NCBI GenBank assembly: GCA_026214975.1
Contig: CM047806.1
Span: 47,819,947-47,883,946, forward strand
Direction: 5' to 3'
Source: Gentiana macrophylla
Taxonomy: Eukaryota; Streptophyta; Magnoliopsida; Gentianales; Gentianaceae
DNA: 64,000 nucleotides
The notes below the pieces were generated by a model, which worked only from the letters and a program-made list of their open reading frames with translations, did not search any database and had not been told where the DNA came from. Both the position numbers and the translations under genes were made by a program. Below are positions 1 through 11,494 of this stretch, piece by piece. Within the stretch, counting starts at the first letter, position 1, and every line of letters starts with the position of its first letter.

Positions 1-1
1 T

Positions 2-1013
2 GCGATTTGGGTAATCGTGGATAGATTGACCAAATCTGCCCACTTCTTACCATATAAGGTTGATATGCCTTTGAAGAAGATGACGACACTATACTTGGAT
101 AATATAGTGAAGTTACACGGAGTTCCTATCTCTATAGTCTCGGATCGAGATAGTCGGTTCGTCAGTCGGTTTTGGAAGAGTTTACAAGAAGCCTTTGGAA
201 CCAAGTTAGATTTGAGCACGGCCTTTCATCCTCAGACAGATGGACAATCTGAGAGGACCATCCAAACACTCGAGGACATGCTAAGAGCTTGTGTTTTGGA
301 AGTAGGTGGATCATGGGATGACTACCTACCGGTGGCAGAATTTGCCTACAATAATAGTTATCATGCAAGTATAGGCATGCCGCCGTTTGAAGCGTTGTAT
401 GGAAGGAAATGTAGAACGCCGTTGTTTTGGATGAAGTCGGGAAAGACAGATTACGAGGGCCGGAAATGGTTGAACAAGCTAAGGAAAGAGTTCGGTTGGT
501 TAAGAAGAATCAAGAAAGCGACAGATGCGAGCGAAAAAAGTTGGGCAGACGTTAGAAGAATACCGCTTGAGTTTGAAGTCGGTGATAGAGTGTACCTGCG
601 AGCTTCTCCGATGAAGGGAGTGAAACGCTTTGGACAAAAGGGAAAGATAAGTCCAAGGTATGTTGGCCCGTTTGAGATTCTGGAAAGGAATGGACCGTTA
701 GCTTACAAGCTTAAGTTACCGGAATCGATGTCAAGGGTCCATAGTGTGTTTCACGTTTCAATGTTGAAGAAGTGTCTGACGAGGAATGATGTTGAAACTA
801 CCATTGATCCGGAGATTCTACAAGACAATCTTGCTTATGATGAGAGACCGATCAAGATCTTGGACGAGGAAGGAAAAGATGATTAAGAGAAGGATGATTC
901 CTTTGGTTTTGGTTCGATGGAGTAATCATTCACCCGAGGAGGCAACTTGGGAGGTTGAAGGTGATATGATCAGTGAATTTCAAGAGTTCGTGGATCTACC
1001 AGGTATGTTCTAG
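2..1013 (+). pseudogene. Ty3/gypsy chromovirus integrase and chromodomain tail (partial)
   Basis: This is the 3' end of a Tekay/Del-like chromovirus polyprotein that begins before the window. In the frame read from position 17 one sees the integrase core (NIVKLHGVP, then SDRDSRF with a catalytic Asp, then HPQTDGQSERT with the catalytic Glu), a GPFEILER-type C-terminal integrase segment and the HVSMLKK motif typical of this clade. A one-base shift near 860-885 moves the reading into the frame that holds a chromodomain-like tail (residues around LVLVRWSNH and EEATWEVE), ending at 1013. The element is therefore not intact here. The same arrangement recurs at 48.1-49.55 kb. Clade assignment is from memory of the family; the domain calls are visible in the translation. 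Confidence 0.9.
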
Positions 1014-1146
1014 TTTCGAGAGGACGAAACTCCTTTTAAGGGGGAGGAATGTAATATTCCGATTTTCGAAAAAGAAGAGACGTGTCAATTCATAAAACGA
1101 AATATTATTATCTCTTTTCTTTTATGGGAGTTAAGTAATTATTGGA

Positions 1147-1173
1147 ATATATATATATATATATATATTTGAG

Positions 1174-1209
<36 letters not shown>
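1147..1209. repeat. (AT)n microsatellite in LTR
   Basis: Two AT runs are separated by a short TTTGAGT spacer. The LTRs of the related element at 42.3-51.8 kb carry an expanded AT tract in the equivalent place. Confidence 0.95.
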
Positions 1210-1212
<3 letters not shown>

Positions 1213-1778
1213 AAGGGATAAATCTGATTTTTGGTAATAAAGGGTGATTATGGAAAAAGGGATTAATTTGGAATATGTATTTAAGGAAAATTAACACACA
1301 ATAATCCCCATAACTTAATTAAATCAGAAAAATTCAGTCTTCACGCTCTTCTCCTGTGCGCAAGTTTTGAGAGGAGAAAAGGGTTAGAAGAGTTTTCACA
1401 AATTCTAAAGGAAAGCTTGACCGTTTTCAGATCAGAGTAGAGGATTGGAACCGTTGTGAGGAGCACATCGTGTGGATATCAGTTTTGTGGGAAGAGCTGC
1501 AGACTTTCAAGGCTGTTTGGATTGGTTTTGTGGCTGCAATTAGGTAAGAAACTCTTCCTATGATTTCGGTTGTAATTCGTAAAGTTTAGATTGTGATTTG
1601 GAGACTTGTAGATGTTAGTAAAAGATGTGTTTTTTTGTTGATCGAAGGATCATAGATGCTACGGTTGATTAGATATAGTTTTCTACGTTTTTCTGTGTTT
1701 AATTCGATGCCAAATAGGTCAGAAACGGATTGGAAATCGAGTCTTGACGATGTTAGCGTTTTGGGAAAAACCCAGGCG

Positions 1779-2062
1779 GACGGGCGTCTGCAATAGGCAG
1801 ACGGGCGTCCGGAACCCTAGTATCTCGGACGGGCGTTTGAAATAGTCGACGGGCGCCTCGAGGTTCGATTTTTGATCTGAGATGTAATCTTTTTTTGGTA
1901 GACGGGCGTCTGGTTTCTCTGGGACGGGCGCCTCGAGGTGTTATTTTACATTTGAGTTGTAGTTGTCTTAGGGTGGACGAGCGTGTCGGGAAAGTGGACG
2001 GGCGTCGATTTTGGACGGGCGCCCGTGAGGTTCAGACGGGCGCCCATGTCTTTAAACGGGCG
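1779..2062 (+). repeat. Array of GACGGGCG motifs inside the LTR
   Basis: Eleven copies of an octamer, nine exactly GACGGGCG plus GACGAGCG and AACGGGCG, lie in 284 bp at irregular spacing. Most are followed by TC, CC or TT, so that many sites read as short imperfect palindromes (GACGGGCGTC). This is a GC-rich island within an otherwise AT-rich LTR. Confidence 0.9.
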
Positions 2063-3232
2063 TTTGGTTGTTGTTCAGCCTTATAAGTACGTTTTATCAT
2101 TTCTAAACCTTTAAACGTGATATGTTGGCACTGTATAACCTTGAACAAGCCTGAAATGAGCTTTTGATTCGTTCAGTTAAAACACCGAATGTACTCTTGA
2201 AGGGAGTTGAAGTTCGGATCCGTCGGAAGAGCATGATAGGCTTGTGCTTTGATGAATTAGCATTCATCACCATGCGTGTAATTGCTAGGCCTTGTCGGTG
2301 TCTCACCGGTCGGGAAGAGAGTAGTTAATGTGAGGAGATTAATTGAAAACACTTAGGTGGTTAGTTAATCATCCTAATAAAATACGACTTGACTAGTAAA
2401 AGATTAAACAACATGTCTCTCTTGGATAGGCACCGGCCCTATATCGCGATGTGTGTGCTACCTCGAAGGTGGAAGAACCCGTGAGTCAAAAGAACCACAA
2501 GTTCGGGGACTCTGCTTTGAGTGTGCGCACTATCGGAGCCTACCTATTCTAGCCTCCGTGGATATTGGTGTGATCCACTAATATGTTGCAATCGATATCT
2601 CCTGGTGGATATACATCAGGCGTAGTGCCCTTGAGTACGGTTGTAACATAGATAAGTTAAGTAGAAACGGTTAGTCAATTCATGTTGATGGACATGGAAT
2701 GAACCCTAGATTGAGTCGGTCACACGTAATCAACTAAACTTTTAATTATCTTTACTTTATAAATTATAGTTGTTGTCATAGCTTCTCTTTCTTATTAAGT
2801 ACGTTGTACTTACCTCAAATGCATGTTTTTCTATGTGTTTGGGGATGAGAAGACGAACGGGTAGATAATGTTTACGAGGAGGAGATCGATGATGACGTTT
2901 GAAGATGCCTCATTGAAGACTTTACTTTTATTATTTTGTTACCCTTCATTTAGAGTATTAGACTTTTGGTCTTTCGAGACTTGTAGTACTGTTACATTTC
3001 TTTTGGATTTCAGATTACTTTCCTTGAATGTAATAAATTACATTTCTTCCTTTAGATTTCATTTCTATTCTTGGATGTTGGAATTTTTATACCCGAGTCT
3101 TTTGCTTCCGTTTGCTTATTTTTGATACGACGTAGTAGAGGCTTACGTATAAAGTGAATTTATTTTTATTTTATACGTGCCGGACGTTCCTTTTCCGGAT
3201 AAGGACTCGGTGTCCGGGAACGGGGCGTTACA

Positions 3233-3733
3233 GTTTCTCCACCGGCCGCTTTATTTCATCAATCCAAGCAGCATCAGTTTTAAAAATTAAAGCTTGTTGA
3301 TGGGCCCCCCAATATCACTTTTGAAAACTGATATTGGGCACTTCCCTTTACTCCATAGGGCCTTCTCTAATAGGGAAAAGACTTCCATTTCCGTCAAATG
3401 ACCCGGCCTCCCCTGGCTCTTCCACTGTCCGGGCTTTTCTTTCCTCCCTATGCTATGCTCCCCCGGCCCAATATCACTTTTTCAAAAGTGATATTAGGGG
3501 GCCTTTTTAAGAAAGTAAGTTCTTACCTGGAGCTGACCTTAAAGGAGTTCTTATCTAACAAAACCGTTATCAAAATTGGAAAAGGATTCAGAATGAGGGG
3601 GGCCTGATTAGGATCACAGGGATAGCAATATTAACATAATTTGCAAAAGAAAATTCCCCGCAATCTTTTACGGCTAAAGAAATATAGACACAAGCATCAA
3701 CAACGTTTTCATTAAATACCTACTCATTCCTAG
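3233..3733. other. Unassigned stretch with two related hairpins
   Basis: No coding feature is supported. The stretch holds two similar inverted repeats. At 308-338 past 3000 (3308-3338) CCCAATATCA pairs with TGATATTGGG. At 3471-3495 AATATCACTTTT pairs perfectly with AAAAGTGATATT around a single C. On the minus strand near 3610-3720 a short open segment (around VVDACVYISLAVKDC) looks protein-like but I do not recognise it. Confidence 0.6.
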
Positions 3734-5194
3734 TGTGACGCCCTGTTTTAGACATTGTGTCCTTATCCGAAAATGGATGTCCGACACGTATATAATTTAA
3801 CTTTTAAATCAATTATATACGTAAGCCATACATAATTACATCAAAGTTAAAGCAGAAATTAAAAGCATTGGAAACTTAAACGTCAAACAACGTCGAATAG
3901 AGATTTTGGAAACAAAAATTATCCATCTTAAACGTCACAACGTTCAACCAGTCCAAAGTGAAACAATCTAACAAATTACAACCAACACCGGAAATTTGAA
4001 AGTCTAATAAAGGTAAAGTCTCCTCTCAAACCCCTCGAGAATATAGTATAATAAAAATAATGAAATGATCTCCAAATGCCACCAAAAGTTCACTCCTCAA
4101 AGTACACGCCATCTTCATAATAACCTGCATCACCTTCTCGGGGTGAGAAACTACATACAGTAATAGGACTATAGGAGTGAGTACTTAGGCACTCAACAAG
4201 AGGTAGGTTTTATCAACTTTAAACATGCATAGAGATTAGCAACAACAATAACAACACCTTGAATATCGTTTTCTACCAAATATGTGTAAAGGCGCGCTCC
4301 CCTCTACTAGTCCACTAGTAAAACTAAACCAAGCAAAAGATGAGTTACACACAAGTCCAAAGACACTTTGCATGGTGAAGACTGCACCACGACACATTCA
4401 GCCCCTCGAAAAGAAAGAGGACTAACCATCCCAAGTGAAGTCCAAGGCTTTGAGTCTACCAGACCCTAGGGCGCTAAATCTTCCGGCTGTGATAATCAAA
4501 CGTGCCTCACCAAGGACAAGTGTGCTACATCTTTTAGACTTCAAATATGTTTAAGCATGTTTAGCTAACCACCTAAGTTCATTACCATTCTACATTACAC
4601 TACCTTACACATTGCACATAAAGCATTGACTACTAAGCACAACCCACATAGATAAGGGTTGTCTTTCGGTGATCCCGTGTTTATCCCCGCAGGGGGTCTC
4701 CATACAGTGATGTGCCAAATACACCAAAAACCATACCCAAAACTACATCATAGGCCAGTTAAGGCTTATCACATAGCAAAATGGGTATAAAAAAAGGACA
4801 CGTTTTGTCCAAAAATGAGGTTTAGCGCATGCCCCGCTCTATCTTAGGCTCACGCCACCAGATGGGCCATCCTTTTCGCAACTCGTCAAAGTTAAAGACG
4901 CCCGCAGCCTCTATCCAGTGCACGCCTAACATGCCTTTGTGCAAATTTTTCAGCTTCGATTTCTTGTTCGTTTCTAGACAATTCATCACTCAGTTTAGCA
5001 CCAAACGGTGTCTAAACAATGCCTAAACACCTGCAAACATTGATCATACATAACATACAATTTAACACATCAAAACATATGTCTAAACCCAGTTGAACAC
5101 CCTCTTAACTCTCCCGATAATCAACTCGAATCATCTGCGGTCGGTCCAATCTATGTAGAACCTAAGATAAAAAAGATCTTAATAAAAAATTACA
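3734..5194 (-). mobile_element. Probable solo gypsy LTR, minus strand
   Basis: Read on the minus strand it starts TGTAATTTTT and ends GGGCGTCACA. Its terminal 60 bp resemble the reverse complement of the Tekay-like LTR end at 3180-3232 (a stretch matching GTCCTTATCCG), and a segment near 4140-4200 resembles the LTR region upstream of the GTACTTACC block. The flanks CCTAG (3729-3733) and CCAAG (5195-5199) agree at four of five bases, as expected of an old target duplication. Internal gypsy coding sequence is absent, hence solo LTR. The right boundary is the less certain one. Confidence 0.6.
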
Positions 5195-5204
5195 CCAAGG
5201 AACG

Positions 5205-5700
5205 CAACTGTAATGGTGGCTTAAACTGTGCAGCTGATTCTGGTCAGCTGAGTGTGACACTCAGCTGAATCTGTGTGAAAACTATGGTTTGGTCAGCAGA
5301 GCTTGAAGTTGCTGCTGAGTCTGGTGTTCAGCTGAAGAAAGTCAGTGAGTTAGTCTGCTGAGTTTGGTTTGCTGAGTTGGTTCTCAGTATTTCTTGGGGA
5401 ACATGTTTGCATGATTTTCGATTTGGTGAAGATTACTTCTGGGGTATTTCAGTCATTTTCAGGGTTGACTTATAAGGCGGTTAGGGTTGGATTCCCAAGG
5501 CTTATAAGTACCATCTGTAATGCATGTAAATTGTAACTTCTCGTGATAATAAAATAATCTTCGTTTGTCCGTGTAGTAGTCGGCACATTGCCGGAAACCA
5601 CGTTAAATCTGTGTTCTTCTTGTTTCTGCATTATTTACTTGTTAATTATTTATCTTTACTTACAATCACCATCACTTCTTGATTGATCCGTCATAACAGC
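5205..5700 (+). mobile_element. Copia LTR-like fragment rich in CAGCTGAG
   Basis: The segment is full of CAGCTGA/CTGCTGAG words followed by a TTATAAGTACC-type stretch and AATAAAATAA signals, the same composition as the copia LTR at 19804-20131. No coding sequence or target duplication was found, so boundaries are approximate. Confidence 0.4.
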
Positions 5701-6822
5701 AACTATAATTGATACTACTGTAGTAGGATAAACGTCCTAAAGTTGAAGACGTGTCTTTTTAACTTAATTCAGAGTTTAAGGACCTTAAAATATATTAAAT
5801 ATCATAATACTTGCTCATAATTCAATCTCGAAAATAGCTGAAAAACGATGTACCAAACGGTAATTGAAAGCATCACCTTTATCTTTCTTATATTTATTAT
5901 CTTACTGTTCGAAACATCTCATGTTTTTTTTCTCTCTCTATATATATGCCGATGGAGAGTTGGCACCCCAAGAATTATTCTCAGCAAATATGCTCATTCG
6001 AGTCCATTGGAGACAAAATGTGTGTATATATTTCGTATCCGTAAAAAAAATTGTGCTTTTTTTTTTCATGCCTGTACGTAATTATTTTAGACAAACCCAT
6101 GGTTGGAGGCCTGTTTCTATACGCAGACCGTCGTTTGATGAAAATGACGTTTCTAGAGTACGCATCGAGGATAAACTCCTTCAGTCACGATTCTTCCAGT
6201 CCAATCATTTATTATGGATCGTACAAGGATGTGACTTGGGGTAGGGGCTCAAGGGTTCAATCATAAAATCAACAACTGTGTATTCGCAAGCTGCAGTGCA
6301 TTTTCCTTTTGACGGAACTGCTTAAATTCGCGTTCAATGTACGTTTACAGTTACACATGTCAAATGATGTCCCACGTACTATTCCTTCACTCTCAAGAAA
6401 ATCCCTATTTTCTCTCCACCTTTCTTTACCTACAAGCACATAATGACTGGAATCTTTAGATTTGAATGAAGATGGACGAGGCTTCGTCCATGTAAGATGT
6501 TTATTAGCTTTTTTTCGTTGCTTCCTGATTTGTTTTGTCAAGATAGAAGTTTCAATTTGTTCTTCATTTGCATATTCGAGTTTAGTCCATGTGAGTTGTT
6601 GATGATGAGCTTTTTTCCCGATTTTTGTTTCTACCTGATTTGTTTCGCTAACAGAGAAGTTGCAATTTGTTCTTCTTTTGCAGATTCACATTTAAGGTTG
6701 CTTGCTTTACGCCAATTTATTCATCAGGAAAAAGATTATTCAAATTGCTTTTCATTTTTCAAGACTTCTTTGATACTACCCATGTTCTTTTGCAACTAAC
6801 TAAGATATTTGATTCAATGCTT
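5700..6822. other. Unassigned AT-rich stretch
   Basis: Several overlapping open frames (longest about 126 codons at 5864-6244, plus strand) contain no motif I recognise, and their composition is not clearly coding. T-rich segments near 6500-6700 repeat the phrase TTTGTTTCGCTA/TTTGTTTTGTCA followed by GATAGAAGTT/ACAGAGAAGTTGCAATTTGTTC-like text, suggesting an old local duplication. No function is proposed. Confidence 0.4.
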
Positions 6823-8868
6823 TATAACGTCCGTCCCGGACACCGAGTCGTTATCCGAAAAATAGAACGTTCTGTTACGTTCAACACGTGACATTTAGAA
6901 GAAACCTTAAATTCCACGTAAGTTTTACGTCATATCAGAGTAACTAACAATAAAAGCGGAAGTAAAAATGAATAAAAGACTCGGGAGGTAGACCCTCAAG
7001 GTCTTACAACATAACCGCTCAACCAGAATGTAACTGCTGACAAAGTATATCATAAATAACTGAAATAAATTCTAGAAATCCAAAGAATAATCTTGTCTGA
7101 AAAAAGGGCAACTGTAACTAATGGAAACATTTCCTTATTCAAAACTACTAAACATGAAACTAAAGCATAAACTCAAAAAACACCAATCCTAAGCCTGATC
7201 TTCGAACTCTTCCTTAGAGTCATCAACAACATGCATATCTTCTTATTCCAATAGAGGAGTAAGTTCATGCATAAACTTAGTAAGAAGGAAGAAGATCAAA
7301 AGTGAGATTCATGGTTGTCAATACCGGGAGACACGACATGAATCTACTTAGTCCACACTTTTAACATAAGGGGAAAACCACTTTGGAGTACATAATCAAT
7401 GCATAGGAAAATGTGCCTAGTTACTATATCTGTTTATCTTGCACATACATGTTTAGTGACATTAATTAACTACTTACTTGCTTACTTAACATATTCATGT
7501 CCTTGTCTTTTCCTCTCCGTGATTCTTGTTTACTAGCTTTAAGGCGCATGATACTTCTCACCTAGCACAACTAACTACACCTTCAACATGGGACTTATTG
7601 ATGCCCAATGTACACTTATAAGCACACCACCCGAAAACGGCTTGGGTAATATAGCTAATCACACTCTCCGACATGGGTCTTAACTGTATCCAAGGTACCC
7701 CGTACATTCGTCTTTATTAACGAATACCCTGATCAGTAGATTCGATAACATGTATAGCAAATGGGAACACGTAAAGCACATAAATCTATACTAAATCCAT
7801 GTCAAACCTATGGTAAACATGCAAAGGCCATAGCACTCTGAATTTCCATCATATCTCCAATATTAACTTGAAAAGGAACCCATAACATAGCTAGAACTTA
7901 AATTAACGTACTGGACAGCATGTTGTTAGCCTGGACTGCTTAGAAACCAAGTCTAGATCAATCTGTGTGTTGTCCCGGGTGGAGGCCAAGGACACCGCCT
8001 CAGATTCACCTCGGCCGCTTTATGTGCCTAGCGCCCGTAATCTAAATCTAGGATCAGTCCGGACGCTTTCCTAGGCAAAGGCTAGGGGCAGCGGCCCAGG
8101 CTTTAGTCCATACTTGAATTCTAGACACAAGACATACTTAAGCTAACTCTAGAACTCAGTCCGTGCGGTTTCCCAGCTGAAAAGAAAAGAAACCGGCCCA
8201 GTACTCAGTTTCAGAGTCAGTTTCATGGCTTACATCCGGCAGATATGCAACACATAATTATGTTCGATTTCGTGCAATTTAACTATAAAACATAACTAAA
8301 CCATATTTAAGCATAAATTGAAAACATTATAAAACTTTGATAAGAAGAAATCCTTACCTTTTCTAGGTAATGAAAAAAAAGCCAAACAGTGAACAACCTA
8401 CATTCAATCTTCAAGGTCTTACGAATCTACGATCAAACGGAAAAACCCTAACGTAAGTGCTACTAATTCCAAATCAACATGATTAGGACTAAGAATTAAG
8501 CGGTTTATCAAAGTTACCTTATTGAGACAAAAATGAATTTGAAACTGCTCATGAACCAGAATCTGCCTTGTATTCAGCACTTTGATCTGCCAAGACACCA
8601 AAAATCAACAAAAATCGCTCCAGGCGCTAGCACTTGGGGCGCTTTCCCGGGTGCTCAAACGGGACAGCGGTCGGGGCGAAATATTAAGTCTCAAGAACGC
8701 AAATTCTGAAGACCCTAGTCTACCTGATGCCTTTTTATTGTTTTCTTCGCCCCATATGACTATTTTTCCTAGGACTTGAAGGAAAAGAAAACTTAAAAAA
8801 TAGAAGGAAAAAAGAAAACAATTACGAGAAGACCAAATTACCCTTACAAAGAGGTGAGAGATTTTATA
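6823..8868 (-). mobile_element. 3' LTR of minus-strand Tekay-like gypsy element
   Basis: The minus-strand polypurine tract (AAAGAGGGGAGAA, complement of about 8869-8881) precedes an LTR that starts TATAAAATC and ends GGACGTTATA. The end region contains the CACCGAGTC-type block shared with the other Tekay-like LTRs. Length is about 2046 bp. The termini are TA...TA rather than the usual TG...CA, but still form an inverted TATAA/TTATA pair. Confidence 0.75.
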
Positions 8869-10005
8869 TTCTCCCCTCTTTATAAGAAGTTTCATCATCG
8901 AAACATAACGCACCTAGTAAGGAAGGAAATTCTATATAGCGATCGATCATTTTCGCTTCTAGCTCCCAAGTGGCTTCTTGCGCCGTATGATTACTCCATT
9001 GAACAAGAACTAGAACCGAAAACTTATGCTCAGACCATTGTCCTATCCTACTCAAAATTCTTATCGGCCTCTCTTTATAAGCCAGATTGTCTTGCAAAAG
9101 GTCATGATCAACATTCGCTACTAACCCTGGGTCAACAAAGCGTTTCCGTAGCATCGACACATGAAACACATTATGCACTCTCGCCAATGATGGAGGCATC
9201 TGCAGTCGATAAGCTAAAGGATCAACTCTTTCCATAACTTCAAAAGGTCCTGCACATCTTGGACTCAACTTGTCTTCCTCACCAAAACGTTTAACACATC
9301 TCGTAGGTGAATCTTTAACGTACAATTTCTCAACAACTTCAAACTCAAGCGGCCTACAGTGTTAATCTACCCAACTTTTCTGAAGATCTTGAGCTTCTTT
9401 CATACGTTCTTTGATCAACAAGAATTTCTCTTCAGCTTCTTGAACTAACTTTAGACCCATAACTAGCTTCTTACCGTCTTCATCACAACATACCGGGGAT
9501 CGGCACTTCTTACCATACAATACTTCAAACGGAGCCATACCAATACTCGAATGGTAATTGTTATTTTAAGCAAATTCTGCTAGCAATAGATACTTAGTCC
9601 ACTTGCCTTCAAACTCAATAACGCAAGCACGTAACATATCCTCAAGTGTCTGAATCGTCCTTTCGGACTGTTCACCAGTTTGTGGATGACATTAATACTC
9701 GACTCAGTACCTAAAGCTTTCTACAAACTTTTCCAAAACCGTGCCACAAAATGATTATCTCAATCAGATACTATAGAAACTGGAACTTCATGCAAACAGA
9801 CCACCTGATTAATATCCATTAGAGCCATATGTTCTAATGGTGTATCCTTCTTTACAGGTAAGGAATGCGCACTCTTTGTAAAACAATCCACTATAACCCA
9901 TATCATATCAACACCGCCAACTGAACGAGGTAACCCCGTAATGAAAACTATAGTAATCTTCTCTCATTTCCACTCCGGAATATCAGAGGTTTCAACAAAC
10001 CTGCT
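8864..10005 (-). pseudogene. Gypsy integrase/chromodomain fragment
   Basis: Reading from about 10005 down to 8864, the fragment gives a degenerate integrase core (IPEWKW, VDCFTKSAHSLP, then [17 protein letters not shown]), a GPFEVMERV segment, HVSMLRKRF and a chromodomain-like tail (LVLVQWSNH, EEATWELE). The last 150 codons (9325 to 8864) are open, while the upstream part has stops and frameshifts. It belongs with the LTR immediately downstream on the minus strand. Everything 5' of mid-integrase is missing, and the cut coincides with a hAT-type terminus at about 10006. Confidence 0.85.
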
Positions 10006-10187
10006 AGGGGTGTACATAGAAATTGGAACACTGGACTAATTGATTGAACTGGATCAACCGGAATGGAAATCGATGAACCGCAGTTTTACAATCGGTTTTT
10101 CAACCGTGAAAAAACCTAAACGTACAATCGGTTCGGTTTTCGGTTTTAATGAAAAGACTGGCATTTAACCGAACCAAACATGAATAT

Positions 10188-10190
<3 letters not shown>
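10006..10190. mobile_element. hAT-type element end
   Basis: It begins TAGGGGTGTACA and continues with repeated GGTTCGGTTTTCGGTTTT-like text, a sequence style common at ends of non-autonomous plant hAT elements. A second terminus of the same kind (ACACCCCTA) occurs at about 39505. No matching opposite end was found here, so this is a fragment running into the TA run at about 10190-10219. Confidence 0.5.
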
Positions 10191-10220
<30 letters not shown>

Positions 10221-10739
10221 TAGTCAATAACCCGTGCATTGCACGGGGACGTATAATAATGTGATTACATTCAATTAATATGCATAATATGTACTACAGA
10301 AAAAGGCCATTCAAACTTATTGTTAAAATTCTTTTGTGTAATATTAGTATTCGTTTCCACCACAAATAGAGTCAAAAATGACAACACAACATGTCCGAAA
10401 GTTATATTGATGCCAATAATTGTGGTTATATTTTTGTTTTTAGCATTGCACGGGAGAACATATATTTTAAAAGAAGAACTTTTTTTGAAGGATGAAAAGA
10501 ATATTTTATTGGCATGTTTGTTACGCAGGAATGAAATTGAATGGAATAAAATAATAGAAACAAAATGGAATGTAATTGAATAAATTAATTCTATTACTGC
10601 GTTTGGAATATGCAAGATTGGAATAAAACAAATTATATAAAAGATGACTAATTGAGTGATGAGTAGAGAATGGTAGTGAATTAAGGTTGACTGGAGTAGG
10701 GTATGGTATGGTTCATAAAGTTGGATATAGAAGAAGGGG

Positions 10740-11485
10740 TGGGGTGGGCCTACGCCATACCCTATTGCACCCTACCTCTCTTCCCACCCAACCCTACCTA
10801 CCGCTACCAGACCCTACCCACCACTCTATCCTACCCTACTCAATATCACCATATCTTACCCTCGACATCATACCTAACTTACCAATTACATACTCAACTC
10901 CACTATCACCCACCCCTACCCTACCTTACCCATCATACTACCTTACCTTACCCACCACCCCACCCTTCTCTTCCTACCCTACCCACCACCCCACCTGCAC
11001 TCCTACCTACCACCTAACCCTACCCTACCCTATCCATCACCGCAACCTACCCTATCTTAGCCACCACACCACCCTACATTACCTTACCCACTACTCCAAC
11101 CTATCCTACCATACTCTACCCTACCCTACTAACCCTACATTACCCACCACTTCACCTTACCCTGCCATACCCTACCCTACCCACCATTCAACTCTACCCT
11201 ATCTTACCCACCACACCACTCTACCTTATCTTACCCACCACCCCAACCTATTCTACTCTACACTACCCTAGCAACCCTACCTCTCCCACCACTTCACCTT
11301 ACCTATCCTACCAAACCTTACCCACCACCACCCCTTACCCTACCCCACCCAACACCACCCTTACCCTACCCACCACCCCACCCTATCATACCTTACCCAC
11401 CACCATACCATACCCTACCCACCACCCCATCATACCCTACCTTACCGACCATCCCACCTTATTCAAATACGCCCTACCTATCTTA
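10740..11485 (+). repeat. ACCCT/ACCCACC pyrimidine-rich array
   Basis: About 740 bp of degenerate TACCCTACC, CCACC and TTACCCACCACC words. The unit is not the plant telomere heptamer. Strong strand asymmetry (almost no G on the plus strand) produces long spurious open frames rich in Pro, Thr, Tyr and Leu. Confidence 0.9.
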
Positions 11486-11494
11486 CCCACCACA

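Larger units (their letters stand above)
1050..3232 (+). mobile_element. 3' LTR of Tekay-like gypsy element
   Basis: A purine-rich polypurine tract (AAGGGGGAGGA) lies at 1038-1048, immediately before the LTR start TGTAATATTCC. The LTR ends at 3232 in GGGGCGTTACA, giving TG...CA termini and a length of 2183 bp. Its 3' end (GGACTCGGTGTCCGG-type segment) and a block near 2188-2275 match the LTRs at 42.3 and 49.6 kb, so they are one family. It contains an AT microsatellite and an array of GC-rich motifs. The left flank and 5' LTR are outside the window, so no target duplication can be checked. Confidence 0.85.

Noticed and set aside
10687..11271. 194-codon open frame rich in Pro, Thr, Tyr and Leu
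   Set aside because: It is a by-product of the G-poor ACCCT-type array, which leaves few stops in several frames. There is no domain and the array is non-coding in style.
10740..11485. Interstitial telomere repeat
   Set aside because: The plant telomere unit is CCCTAAA. Here ACCCT and CCACC words lack the AAA run.
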